From contig DLXL01000491.1 of NCBI GenBank assembly GCA_003448025.1, positions 1 to 5,977 on the forward strand: a DNA stretch of 5,977 nucleotides, read 5' to 3'. Positions 1 through 5,917 of this stretch are shown here, piece by piece (within the stretch, counting starts at the first letter, position 1; each line of letters begins with the position of its first letter). The notes below the pieces were generated by a model. That model was given only the letters and a program-made list of their open reading frames with translations, made no database searches and was not told the DNA's origin. The position numbers and the translations under genes are program-made. This DNA comes from Saprospirales bacterium (GTDB lineage: Bacteria > Bacteroidota > Bacteroidia > Chitinophagales > Saprospiraceae).

Positions 1-1
1 T

Positions 2-145
2 GCAGTCTTCCGTTGGAAAACCATATTGGGAGAAAAGATGTACGCCCGCGAGTTTTGAAACCAGAAAACTGAGGCTGCAGTTAAGACTTCGGTTCTGATC
101 AAATTAATTCAAATAGCCGATCCTAAATCTGTAAAAGTCGCTTGA
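2..145 (+). pseudogene. IS5-family DDE transposase, C-terminal fragment with internal stop
   Basis: This is the last part of a cut-and-paste DDE transposase; the catalytic D and D residues lie upstream of the window. The readable peptide contains FRWKTILGEKMYAREF, then a TGA at 56-58, then NQKTEAAVKTSVLIKLIQIA and DPKSVKVA before the natural TGA at 143-145. The pattern (F/Y)RxKxxxG..xxAR..xNQxTEA..K..VLxxM..xxxPxSxKVA is characteristic of IS5-family transposase ends. The frame is identical on both sides of the internal TGA, so this is a substitution (for example from CGA or GGA) and not a frameshift. The family assignment rests on remembered consensus plus the matching terminal repeat. The product, if made, would be truncated. 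Confidence 0.78.
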
Positions 146-182
146 GGCCTAAACGGGATAGGGAAAAACCGGCTTCGAACAA

Positions 183-200
183 GATTCATGCAACAAAGCC
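183..200 (-). repeat. Terminal inverted repeat (right end) of the IS903-like element
   Basis: The + strand reads GATTCATGCAACAAAGCC, the reverse complement of GGCTTTGTTGCATGAATC. This matches 16 of 18 positions of the remembered IS903 terminal repeat. It lies 38 bp after the transposase stop, which is normal spacing for such elements, and it coincides with the point where TPR coding sequence begins. The partner repeat would be upstream, outside the window. Confidence 0.72.
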
Positions 201-780
201 TTACAACGCTGAAAGATTTGAGGAAGCAGAAAAATGCTATAAACAGGGATTAGCTATTGAACCGAAAGAATTGCTAACATTGATTTGGCTAGCTAGTATT
301 TATATGAAAACACAACGGGTAGAAGAAGCCAAAGCCTTACTTATTGATGCCATGAAATATGATTCTACCTCGACTGCGTCAATGATTAACCTGGCAAATG
401 CATTTGAGGAAAATGGCTTCTTTCCTTAGGCAGAAATTGCGCTCAAAAAAGCCCTTTCATTAAATCCAAAGAATGCACTTGCCTATCGCTTTCTTGGTGA
501 TGTGTATTTAAAAACAAACAGAATTGAAGAGGCAAAGGAAAACTTTGAAAAAGCCATAACCTTATTTCCCAAAGCACCAAACTCACTTTGTGGCATGGCT
601 GTGGTTTTCATACGAAAGAAAGACATTCCAAAAGCACTTGAATACCTCCAGCAATCATTAGAACAGGGTTTTTCCAATTTCAAGTTACTAAAAAACGACC
701 CTGACTTTGCCCCTCTACACAACATGCCCGAATTCAAAGCCCTTCTAAAAAAATACTTCCCTGACCAAGTCAAAGACTGA
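201..780 (+). pseudogene. TPR-repeat protein gene, 5' end removed by the IS and interrupted by an in-frame TAG
   Basis: One continuous frame runs from the IS junction to TGA at 778-780, broken only by TAG at 427-429. The first part (YNAERFEEAEKCYKQGLAIEP) begins partway through a TPR, so the preceding helix and the true start are missing. A TTG at 142 could formally open this frame, but its first codons lie inside the IS end and are not TPR-like. The second part continues with AEIALKKALSLNPKNALAYR. Four to five degenerate 34-residue TPRs can be seen (AEKCYKQGLAIEP, AKALLIDAMKYD, AEIALKKALSLNP, AKENFEKAITLFP, ALEYLQQSLEQG). A capping segment NDPDFAPLHNMPEFKALL follows, common at the ends of TPR proteins. 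The stop sits at a TPR surface position where Glu, Lys or Gln is usual, and each is one base from TAG. Such proteins are protein-interaction scaffolds; the partner is unknown. The gene lies 7 bp before the TPR-CHAT gene, probably in the same operon. It is noticeably AT-richer than the downstream genes. Shorter peptides could still start at 142 or at GTG 502. Confidence 0.75.
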
Positions 781-787
781 ATACAAC

Positions 788-955
788 ATGAGAACTGTCA
801 TTACCTCCCTCCTTGCTGCGCTATTGGCCACCACACCACTGTTTGCTCAAACAGAAGAAGTTTTACCCGTTTCGCAGCACACAGACTCGCTGTCTGCAGG
901 ATTGTTCGCAGACAGCCTTATCGAAGTTTCACGAAAATTAACCGACAATAAGTAA
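788..955 (+). pseudogene. Signal-peptide-bearing 5' segment of the TPR-CHAT gene, cut off by a premature TAA
   Basis: ATG at 788 opens a 55-codon peptide ending at TAA 953-955. It begins MRTVITSLLAALLATTPLFA followed by QTEE: a basic n-region, a hydrophobic core and an A-x-A-like site, which is a clear Sec signal peptide with likely cleavage after Ala20. The rest (ending SLIEVSRKLTDNK) resembles the usual lead-in to a first TPR. The codons after the TAA, in the same frame, read YLKALEIIIAAEKIVLKTFG, which is the natural continuation of a TPR helix and joins the 998-4213 reading frame. A single substitution from CAA, GAA or AAA would explain the stop. The ancestral gene was therefore almost certainly 788-4213, about 1141 residues. 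The ATG lies 7 bp after the upstream TPR gene's stop. No strong Shine-Dalgarno is visible, which is normal for Bacteroidota. Confidence 0.8.
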
Positions 956-997
956 TACCTCAAAGCCCTGGAGATCATTATAGCGGCTGAAAAAATA

Positions 998-3900
998 GTG
1001 CTGAAAACGTTCGGAGAGCAATCCGCTGCTTATGGCAAAGTGTGCCACCACCGCGGCAGGACCCTTTATTATAAAGACGACAATACAGAAGCCGAACAGT
1101 GGGCCTTAAAAGCGCTTGAAATAAGGGAAAAAGTACTCGGCAAAGAAAATGCCGACTATGCAGGTACCCTGAACTTGCTGGCAAATGTGTATCGATATAC
1201 AAAGGTCTATGATAAAGCAGAGCCAATGTTTCAGGAGGCTATCAAGATTAGAGCAACCGTACTGGGTAAGGAACACCCGGATTATATCAGCTCATTGAGC
1301 AATTTGGCCCGGATGTACATTAGTATGAAAGTATACAGCAAGGCCGAGGCCTTATACAGTGAGGTATTGGAGATAAAAACCAAACTGCATGGTACAGAAA
1401 GCCTGGAGTACGCTAAAGCGTTGACAGATGTTGCCAATATGTATTATAATCAGCGAAAATACACAGAAGCCCTGCCGATGTATCTGAAGACCTTAAATAT
1501 CCGTGGCAAAATATTGGGAAAGGAACATCCGGATTATACCGCTACCATCATTGACCTTGCCGATTCGAATCGCATGCTTGGAGAATATGAAAATGCTATT
1601 GCCTTGTATGATGAAGCACTCGAAATCAACCGTAAATTATCTGGTGGAAAAACCACAGACTTTGCCATGGATTTGAACCAGTTGGCGAATCTGGTGAGCG
1701 ATATGGACAATTACCCCAAAGCAGAATCCATTTATTTGGAAGCATTGGGCATCCTGGCGTCTAATGACGGAAAGGAAACCATGGATTATGCCACTGTATT
1801 GGAAAATCTGGGCATTTTGTATAAAGACATCGGCGCCTTCAATAAGGTAGAGCCACTCTATCTGGAATCCATTAGAATTCGTGAAATCGTGATTGGCAAA
1901 GAAGACGCCCGCTTTGCTAATTCACTGGAAAATCTTGCAAATTTTTACCTTCTAAGAGGGAATATTGATAAGGCTGAAAAACTCTATCTGGAATCAAAAG
2001 ATATCCGGGAAAAAACGTTGGGTAAAGAACATAAATATTATGCCTTTTCACTGTATAATCTGGCTGTAATCAGCCTGGAAAAAGGCGACTCCATAAAAGC
2101 CGAGCAGCTCCTTCTGGAAGCCATCCAGATTAATGCAAAAGCTTTAGGCAAAGACCACCCCGATTACGCCCTTTCCCTGCAAGACCTGGCCGATCTTTAT
2201 CGTGCAAAAGGAGCCTACGACAAAGCAGAAACATTATACCTGGAAGCAGATAAAACAATTGCAGACAAACTGGGAACGGAACATAGTTCCTATGCCTATA
2301 ACTTATGCGGTTTAGCCCAAATCTACCAGGCCAAGGGTGCATACACCAAAGCAGAACCTTTTTATTTGCAGGCAAAAAACGCCATTGCTAAAACGTTGGG
2401 CAAGGTTCATCCACGTTATGGTCAGGTATTAAGTCTTCTGGCCATATTTTATCAGAAAACAAACCGCATAGCCGAGTCTACAACCCATTATCTTGAATTA
2501 ATCAAACTTGACCGCCAACTCATAGAAAACGCAGCCCGCTATTCCGCCGAAAATGAAATGATCCAGTATATGGGCACTTTTCAAGACGATATCGCTCAGT
2601 TCCAGTCATTCAGCCAGGCCCATCCCAGTCCGGAACTTTGCCGGGAAAGTTTCAACAATGCGCTCTTCTTTAATGGATTAACGCTGGACAACAGCAGGCT
2701 CCTGGCGCATGCCATCGCTGGCGCCGACAGCCTCACTCGTGGCCTCTATGAAAAATGGCAAAACTGCCACCGTCGCCTGGCAAAACGCTATGCCCGGCCC
2801 ATCGAAGAACGCAAAAAAATAGCAGAAGTGGAAGCCGAAGCAGAAGGCTATGAAAAACAACTTATGCGCAGTCTGCCTGTTTTTCAACAGACGCGTTATG
2901 CTCCTCACTGGCAGCAGGTACGCGACCAGCTTAAACCCAATGAAGCAGCGGTAGAGTTCATCCATTTCCGCTATTGCTACCCTGATCGCAGCGATAGTAT
3001 CTTCTACGCTGCACTCCTGCTTCGTCCGGGTTGGGAGGCGCCCAGATTCATCCCTCTATTCGAAGAAAAACAGCTCGACTCCCTCTTAAACACCCATGGC
3101 GATCGAAAAGCAGATTATGTGGCCAACCTATATTCCATGGCAGACCGTGGGATTATTACTTTGGAAAAGCCTGCCAAATCTTTGTTTGAATTGATCTGGA
3201 AACCCCTGGAAACAGCATTAGGCTCCAAGTCAGGGGTTGCTGATAGCGTAAAAACGGTTTTTTTCTCACCCACTGGTTTACTGCACCGTATCAATCTGGC
3301 AGCCATTCCGGTCAATACTGATTCCATCCTCGCCGATCAATACCATCTGATCGAACTGGGCAGCACCAGACAATTAATGGCTCGGGCTAAAACTACATTT
3401 GACAACTCCGACGCGATCCTTTTTGGCGGCATCCAGTTTGAAATGGACTCGAATGCCATTTTTGCAGCCAATACCCGGCTACAGAATGCTGACCTTGCCA
3501 GCCGGGGGCCGGTAGAAGATGCCTATACCGATGCCGCCAGTCGCGGTGAAAGCTGGAACTATCTTAAGTGGACAGAAAAGGAGGTCAACGGCCTGGCGCC
3601 TATCTTAAGCTCCGGCGGAATTTTTCCGGAAATCCGGAAAGGATTTGACGCCACTGAAGAAGCCTTCAAAACCATTGGCACGAATGGAAATTCTCCAAGA
3701 ATCCTCCACCTCGCTACCCACGGCTTCTTTTTCCCTGACCTGAAAGATGCCAAACCAACAGATACTCAGGAAACCGGTTTCAAGACCAGTAACAACCCTC
3801 TCATCCGCTCCGGCCTCCTGCTCGCCGGCGCCAACCACGCCTGGAAAACCGGGAAACCCCTCAAAAAAGGGATGGAAAACGGCATTCTAACGGCCTATGA

Positions 3901-4213
3901 GATCAGCCACATGAACTTGAGCAATACAGAACTGGTAGTCCTTTCCGCCTGTGAAACCGGATTGGGTGATATTCAAGGGAACGAAGGGGTATATGGCCTG
4001 CAAAGGGCTTTTAAAATCGCCGGAGTGAAGTACCTGATCATGTCCCTCTGGCAGGTGCCGGACCGCGAGACCGCTGAATTCATGACTACCTTTTACGAAA
4101 AATGGCTCACGAATAAAATGAGTATCCCGGAGGCTTTCCTGATGACGCAAAAAGAAATGCGGGAGCGATTTATCAATCCGTATTCCTGGGCAGGGTTTGT
4201 GTTGCTGGAGTGA
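998..4213 (+). CDS. TPR-CHAT (caspase-HetF-associated) cysteine peptidase, body of the gene
   Basis: This 1071-residue frame is uninterrupted from GTG 998. The frame continues upstream through a TAA (953-955) to the original ATG at 788, so GTG 998 is only a formal or reinitiation start; add 70 to convert to full-length numbering. Residues about 1-510 are kinesin-light-chain-type TPRs with the recurring LGKEHPDY signature. Its glycine falls at 6, 48, 90 and so on to 468, always 42 apart: twelve units with no indels. A helical linker (about 510-700) includes ALFFNGLTLDNSRLL and the charged EVEAEAEGYEKQL stretch. The CHAT domain covers about 715-1071: a core strand region (VKTVFFSPTGLLHRINLAAIP), catalytic His908 in HLATHGFFFP, and catalytic Cys985 in VVLSACETGLGD. 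It ends in the usual IAGVKYLIMSLWQVPD and INPYSWAGFVL motifs. CHAT domains are clan CD proteases related to separase and caspases. Substrate and partner are not evident. The His-Cys dyad is intact, so activity is plausible if the protein is made. The encoded leader implies export; translation from 998 would leave it cytoplasmic. Confidence 0.88.
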   Translation: MLKTFGEQSAAYGKVCHHRGRTLYYKDDNTEAEQWALKALEIREKVLGKENADYAGTLNLLANVYRYTKVYDKAEPMFQEAIKIRATVLGKEHPDYISSLSNLARMYISMKVYSKAEALYSEVLEIKTKLHGTESLEYAKALTDVANMYYNQRKYTEALPMYLKTLNIRGKILGKEHPDYTATIIDLADSNRMLGEYENAIALYDEALEINRKLSGGKTTDFAMDLNQLANLVSDMDNYPKAESIYLEALGILASNDGKETMDYATVLENLGILYKDIGAFNKVEPLYLESIRIREIVIGKEDARFANSLENLANFYLLRGNIDKAEKLYLESKDIREKTLGKEHKYYAFSLYNLAVISLEKGDSIKAEQLLLEAIQINAKALGKDHPDYALSLQDLADLYRAKGAYDKAETLYLEADKTIADKLGTEHSSYAYNLCGLAQIYQAKGAYTKAEPFYLQAKNAIAKTLGKVHPRYGQVLSLLAIFYQKTNRIAESTTHYLELIKLDRQLIENAARYSAENEMIQYMGTFQDDIAQFQSFSQAHPSPELCRESFNNALFFNGLTLDNSRLLAHAIAGADSLTRGLYEKWQNCHRRLAKRYARPIEERKKIAEVEAEAEGYEKQLMRSLPVFQQTRYAPHWQQVRDQLKPNEAAVEFIHFRYCYPDRSDSIFYAALLLRPGWEAPRFIPLFEEKQLDSLLNTHGDRKADYVANLYSMADRGIITLEKPAKSLFELIWKPLETALGSKSGVADSVKTVFFSPTGLLHRINLAAIPVNTDSILADQYHLIELGSTRQLMARAKTTFDNSDAILFGGIQFEMDSNAIFAANTRLQNADLASRGPVEDAYTDAASRGESWNYLKWTEKEVNGLAPILSSGGIFPEIRKGFDATEEAFKTIGTNGNSPRILHLATHGFFFPDLKDAKPTDTQETGFKTSNNPLIRSGLLLAGANHAWKTGKPLKKGMENGILTAYEISHMNLSNTELVVLSACETGLGDIQGNEGVYGLQRAFKIAGVKYLIMSLWQVPDRETAEFMTTFYEKWLTNKMSIPEAFLMTQKEMRERFINPYSWAGFVLLE

Positions 4214-4228
4214 TTACTACACCCCAAC
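4204..4228 (-). terminator. Candidate hairpin spanning the convergent stop codons
   Basis: On the minus-strand RNA, GUUGGGGUG (plus 4228-4220) can pair with CACUCCAGC (plus 4212-4204). This gives a 9-bp stem with two G-U wobbles and a 7-nt loop (4213-4219) that holds the desulfurase UAG. On the plus strand the same arms pair with two mismatches. No U-tract follows on either strand, so a classic intrinsic terminator is not supported. It may protect or end the desulfurase transcript, or it may be chance. I see no other terminator between the two genes. Confidence 0.28.
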
Positions 4229-5371
4229 CATCTCCCGCACCGGCAGAATCCCCTTCAGTTTCTCCACCACAAAATCTACTTCCTCGCGGGTGTTGTAGTG
4301 GGAATAGGAGAAGCGAATGCTTTTACGGGCCGGATCGGCGTGAATGGCTTCCAGCACGTGGCTGCCCTTTTCAGAACCGCTGGAACAGGCCGAACCGCCG
4401 GAACAACTGATGCCGGCAATATCCATGCTCAGGAGCAGCAGTTCGTTTTTCGGGTTGGGTGGGAACGACACGTTTAATACGGTGTACAGGCTTTTCCCGT
4501 CGCAATCACCGTTGAATTGAATATCGTCGAAGGTTTCCAGCAGTCGGGTTTTCAGGTAATTCCGCACATCACAAATATGAGCTACGCGAGCCTCCATTTC
4601 ATGGGTGGCCAGCTCGAGTGCTTTGGCAAGTCCTACAATACCGTACACATTTTCCGTGCCGCCGCGCATGTTGCGCTCCTGCGCACCGCCATCGATGAAC
4701 GGCTTGATAGGCGTTTCCGGATTAATGTAGATGAACCCCACCCCCTTGGGGCCATGGAATTTATGCGCAGCGCCGGACAGGAAATTGACCGGAGTTTCCT
4801 GTACATTGATAGGGAAGTGCCCTACCGTTTGTACCGTATCGGAGTGAAACAGGGCGCCGTACTGCTTGCAAAGCCCGGATACCAATCCAAGATCGATCAT
4901 CGTGCCGATCTCATTGTTGGCGTGCATCAGCGACACAAGCGTTTTTTTGCCGTTGCTATTTTGAAGGGCTGTTTCCAGGGCCTTATAATCCGGGCGGCCC
5001 AGGGCATCCACCGGCAGCCAAACCACCTCTACACCGTTTACCTTTTCCACCGTTTCGATGGCGTGGGTACCACAATGGTGCTCGGTAGGGCTGGAAATAA
5101 TGCGTTGCACACCAAGGTCGCGCACGGCGCATTTGATGGCCATGTTGTTGCTCTCCGTGCCGCCGGAGGTAAAAAATATCTCACCTGTGCCCGCACCAAT
5201 GCATTGAGCCACCGTTTTACGTGCGGCCTCAACAGCAGCACGAACACTGCGCCCTTCGGCGTGAATACTGGAAGGATTGCCAAACTGGCCGCGCAATACG
5301 GGCAACATGGCATTGATCACTTCTTCAGAAATAGGGGTGGTGGCAGCGTTGTCGAAATAGACTCTTTGCAT
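4217..5371 (-). CDS. Cysteine desulfurase, group I NifS/IscS-like
   Basis: This is a complete 384-residue PLP-dependent fold-type I enzyme (aminotransferase class V family). It would convert L-cysteine to alanine and pass persulfide sulfur to Fe-S cluster assembly or tRNA thiolation, in the cytoplasm. Visible landmarks are the N-terminal YFDNAATTP (5-13), GGTESNN (70-76) in the cofactor phosphate loop, His98 in TEHH (stacks on PLP), HANNEIG (149-155), HSDTVQ with Asp178 and Gln181, the Schiff-base Lys204 in AAHKFHGPKG, RGGTEN (237-242), and the catalytic persulfide Cys329 in GGSACSSGS. The long active-site loop and the length are typical of group I rather than SufS-type group II. No scaffold gene (iscU or nifU) is adjacent, so IscS and NifS roles cannot be separated. 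The start ATG at 5371 is placed directly before the conserved N-terminus. It lies 22 bp after the DinB-like gene on the same strand, so the two are probably cotranscribed. It ends in tandem stops UAG-UAA, 3 bp from the convergent CHAT stop. One oddity is Ala201, where many homologues have a Ser that helps hold the PLP phosphate. Confidence 0.95.
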   Translation of the reverse strand: MQRVYFDNAATTPISEEVINAMLPVLRGQFGNPSSIHAEGRSVRAAVEAARKTVAQCIGAGTGEIFFTSGGTESNNMAIKCAVRDLGVQRIISSPTEHHCGTHAIETVEKVNGVEVVWLPVDALGRPDYKALETALQNSNGKKTLVSLMHANNEIGTMIDLGLVSGLCKQYGALFHSDTVQTVGHFPINVQETPVNFLSGAAHKFHGPKGVGFIYINPETPIKPFIDGGAQERNMRGGTENVYGIVGLAKALELATHEMEARVAHICDVRNYLKTRLLETFDDIQFNGDCDGKSLYTVLNVSFPPNPKNELLLLSMDIAGISCSGGSACSSGSEKGSHVLEAIHADPARKSIRFSYSHYNTREEVDFVVEKLKGILPVREMVGV

Positions 5372-5393
5372 GGTTAAGGAATGGATGCAATGT

Positions 5394-5834
5394 TCAGGAA
5401 ACCAGCCGGCGGTGGTAATTCACCTGTCCCAAATGGTAGTTCAGATGCGTAAGCAAATGTAACAACATATATCGGTTGCTCACCACCTGACCGTGTTTTT
5501 CCAGTGGATATGTTTTATCAAAGTCAGCTTCAGAAAAGTGTTGAAGGACATTTTTGATGTCGGTTCGTGCTTCATCAATACCGGCAAGCAATTCCACCCG
5601 GGGAACATTTCTGAGCGAAAATTCCAGATCCCGTTGGCGAATATAGCCGGTATTCCCCAGAACAGCCCCGATAAAATGCCTGAGATTGCCCGTGAGGTGC
5701 AAACAAAGGGCGCCCGCAGAATTGGCTATGCTGCCACGAACCTCCCAAATGGCAGACTCCTCGGCATAAAGGCCAATTTCTTCACGAAGTTTGAGCAGAT
5801 CGCGCTCAAAGAATTCAAGAAGGGTTGAAGACAT
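5394..5834 (-). CDS. DinB-family (DUF1572-like) putative metal-dependent protein
   Basis: This is a 146-residue protein of the DinB/YfiT-like four-helix-bundle superfamily. Those proteins typically bind a divalent metal through three histidines; members include thiol-transferases and many of unknown function. The likely ligands are visible: His46 in CLHLTGNLRHF after the second helix region, and His130 plus His134 in HLLTHLNYHLGQVNYHRR near the C-terminus (HxxxH). An Asp-rich middle (DFDKTYPLEKHGQ) matches the usual variable loop. The start is chosen at ATG 5834 (MSSTLLEFF). The frame stays open further upstream to 5948, but that extension is translated from AT-rich heptamer repeats and the promoter box, and it is not DinB-like. 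The gene leads the desulfurase by 22 bp and probably shares its transcript. Biochemical role unknown. Confidence 0.87.
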   Translation of the reverse strand: MSSTLLEFFERDLLKLREEIGLYAEESAIWEVRGSIANSAGALCLHLTGNLRHFIGAVLGNTGYIRQRDLEFSLRNVPRVELLAGIDEARTDIKNVLQHFSEADFDKTYPLEKHGQVVSNRYMLLHLLTHLNYHLGQVNYHRRLVS

Positions 5835-5836
5835 GG

Positions 5837-5877
5837 GATTTGCGATTTGCGATTTCCGAATTGGATTTACGATTGGG
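5837..5877 (+). repeat. Left array of 7-bp repeats (GATTTGC type)
   Basis: The units read GATTTGC, GATTTGC, GATTTCC, GAATTG (6 bp), GATTTAC, GATTGGG. The 7-bp periodicity is clear for the first three units and degenerates after that. The array lies just outside the DinB-like start codon. It is noncoding and inverted relative to the right array (5918-5977). Confidence 0.7.
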
Positions 5878-5881
5878 GTGG

Positions 5882-5889
5882 CAAAGGTA
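5882..5889 (-). promoter_or_regulatory. Candidate Bacteroidota -7 promoter box for the DinB-like/desulfurase unit
   Basis: On the minus strand these bases read TACCTTTG, an exact match to the TAnnTTTG -7 consensus of Bacteroidota primary-sigma promoters. It lies 47 bp before the ATG at 5834, giving a leader of roughly 40 nt. This agrees with the chosen start and excludes the upstream ATG at 5948. No good TTTG -33 element appears at the expected spacing, so this is a partial match. Confidence 0.45.
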
Positions 5890-5917
5890 TGGGTTTTGCC
5901 CGAAACCATTGGGAGGC

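Larger units (their letters stand above)
1..200 (+). mobile_element. Right end of an IS5-family (IS903-like) insertion sequence
   Basis: The element enters from the left edge of the window and ends at 200. Two things support it. The + strand frame starting at position 2 encodes a typical IS5-family transposase C-terminus. The segment 183-200 is an 18-bp terminal repeat; read inward from the element end it is GGCTTTGTTGCATGAATC, which differs at two positions from the IS903 terminal repeat as I remember it (GGCTTTGTTGAATAAATC). Immediately past 200 the sequence becomes the middle of a TPR helix, so the boundary is sharp. IS903-group elements usually make a 9-bp target duplication, which predicts TTACAACGC (201-209) also sits before the left end, outside this window. 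The in-frame TGA in the transposase suggests this copy is inactive. Confidence 0.8.

Noticed and set aside
124..131. TAAATCTG as an outward promoter box from the IS end
   Set aside because: It has one mismatch to TAnnTTTG, lies inside transposase coding sequence and has no -33 partner; probably chance.
483..773. Minus-strand open frames opposite the TPR and CHAT genes (483-773, 978-1226, 2130-2375, 2678-2965, 3559-4150)
   Set aside because: They are short, have no recognisable domains, and lie opposite clear TPR or CHAT coding sequence.
837..900. Programmed frameshift or selenocysteine insertion in the CHAT leader
   Set aside because: The frame is the same before and after the stop, and the stop is TAA, not TGA. 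There is no slippery run or obvious stem, so a plain nonsense change is simpler.
56..955. Stop-codon reassignment (alternative genetic code) explaining the internal stops
   Set aside because: TGA, TAG and TAA would all need to be sense codons, which leaves no stop. The desulfurase (TAG then TAA) and the CHAT and DinB genes (TGA) also end at these codons where homologues end.
998..4213. Type III-E CRISPR (Craspase) or gasdermin defence system around the CHAT protease
   Set aside because: There is no CRISPR array, Cas gene or gasdermin-like ORF in the window. The original protein has an export signal and kinesin-light-chain-type TPRs, unlike those systems.
4517..5377. 286-residue plus-strand open frame opposite the cysteine desulfurase
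   Set aside because: It is the antisense of a fully convincing enzyme with every catalytic motif. Its own translation has no recognisable domain, and its openness follows from the codon composition of the real gene.
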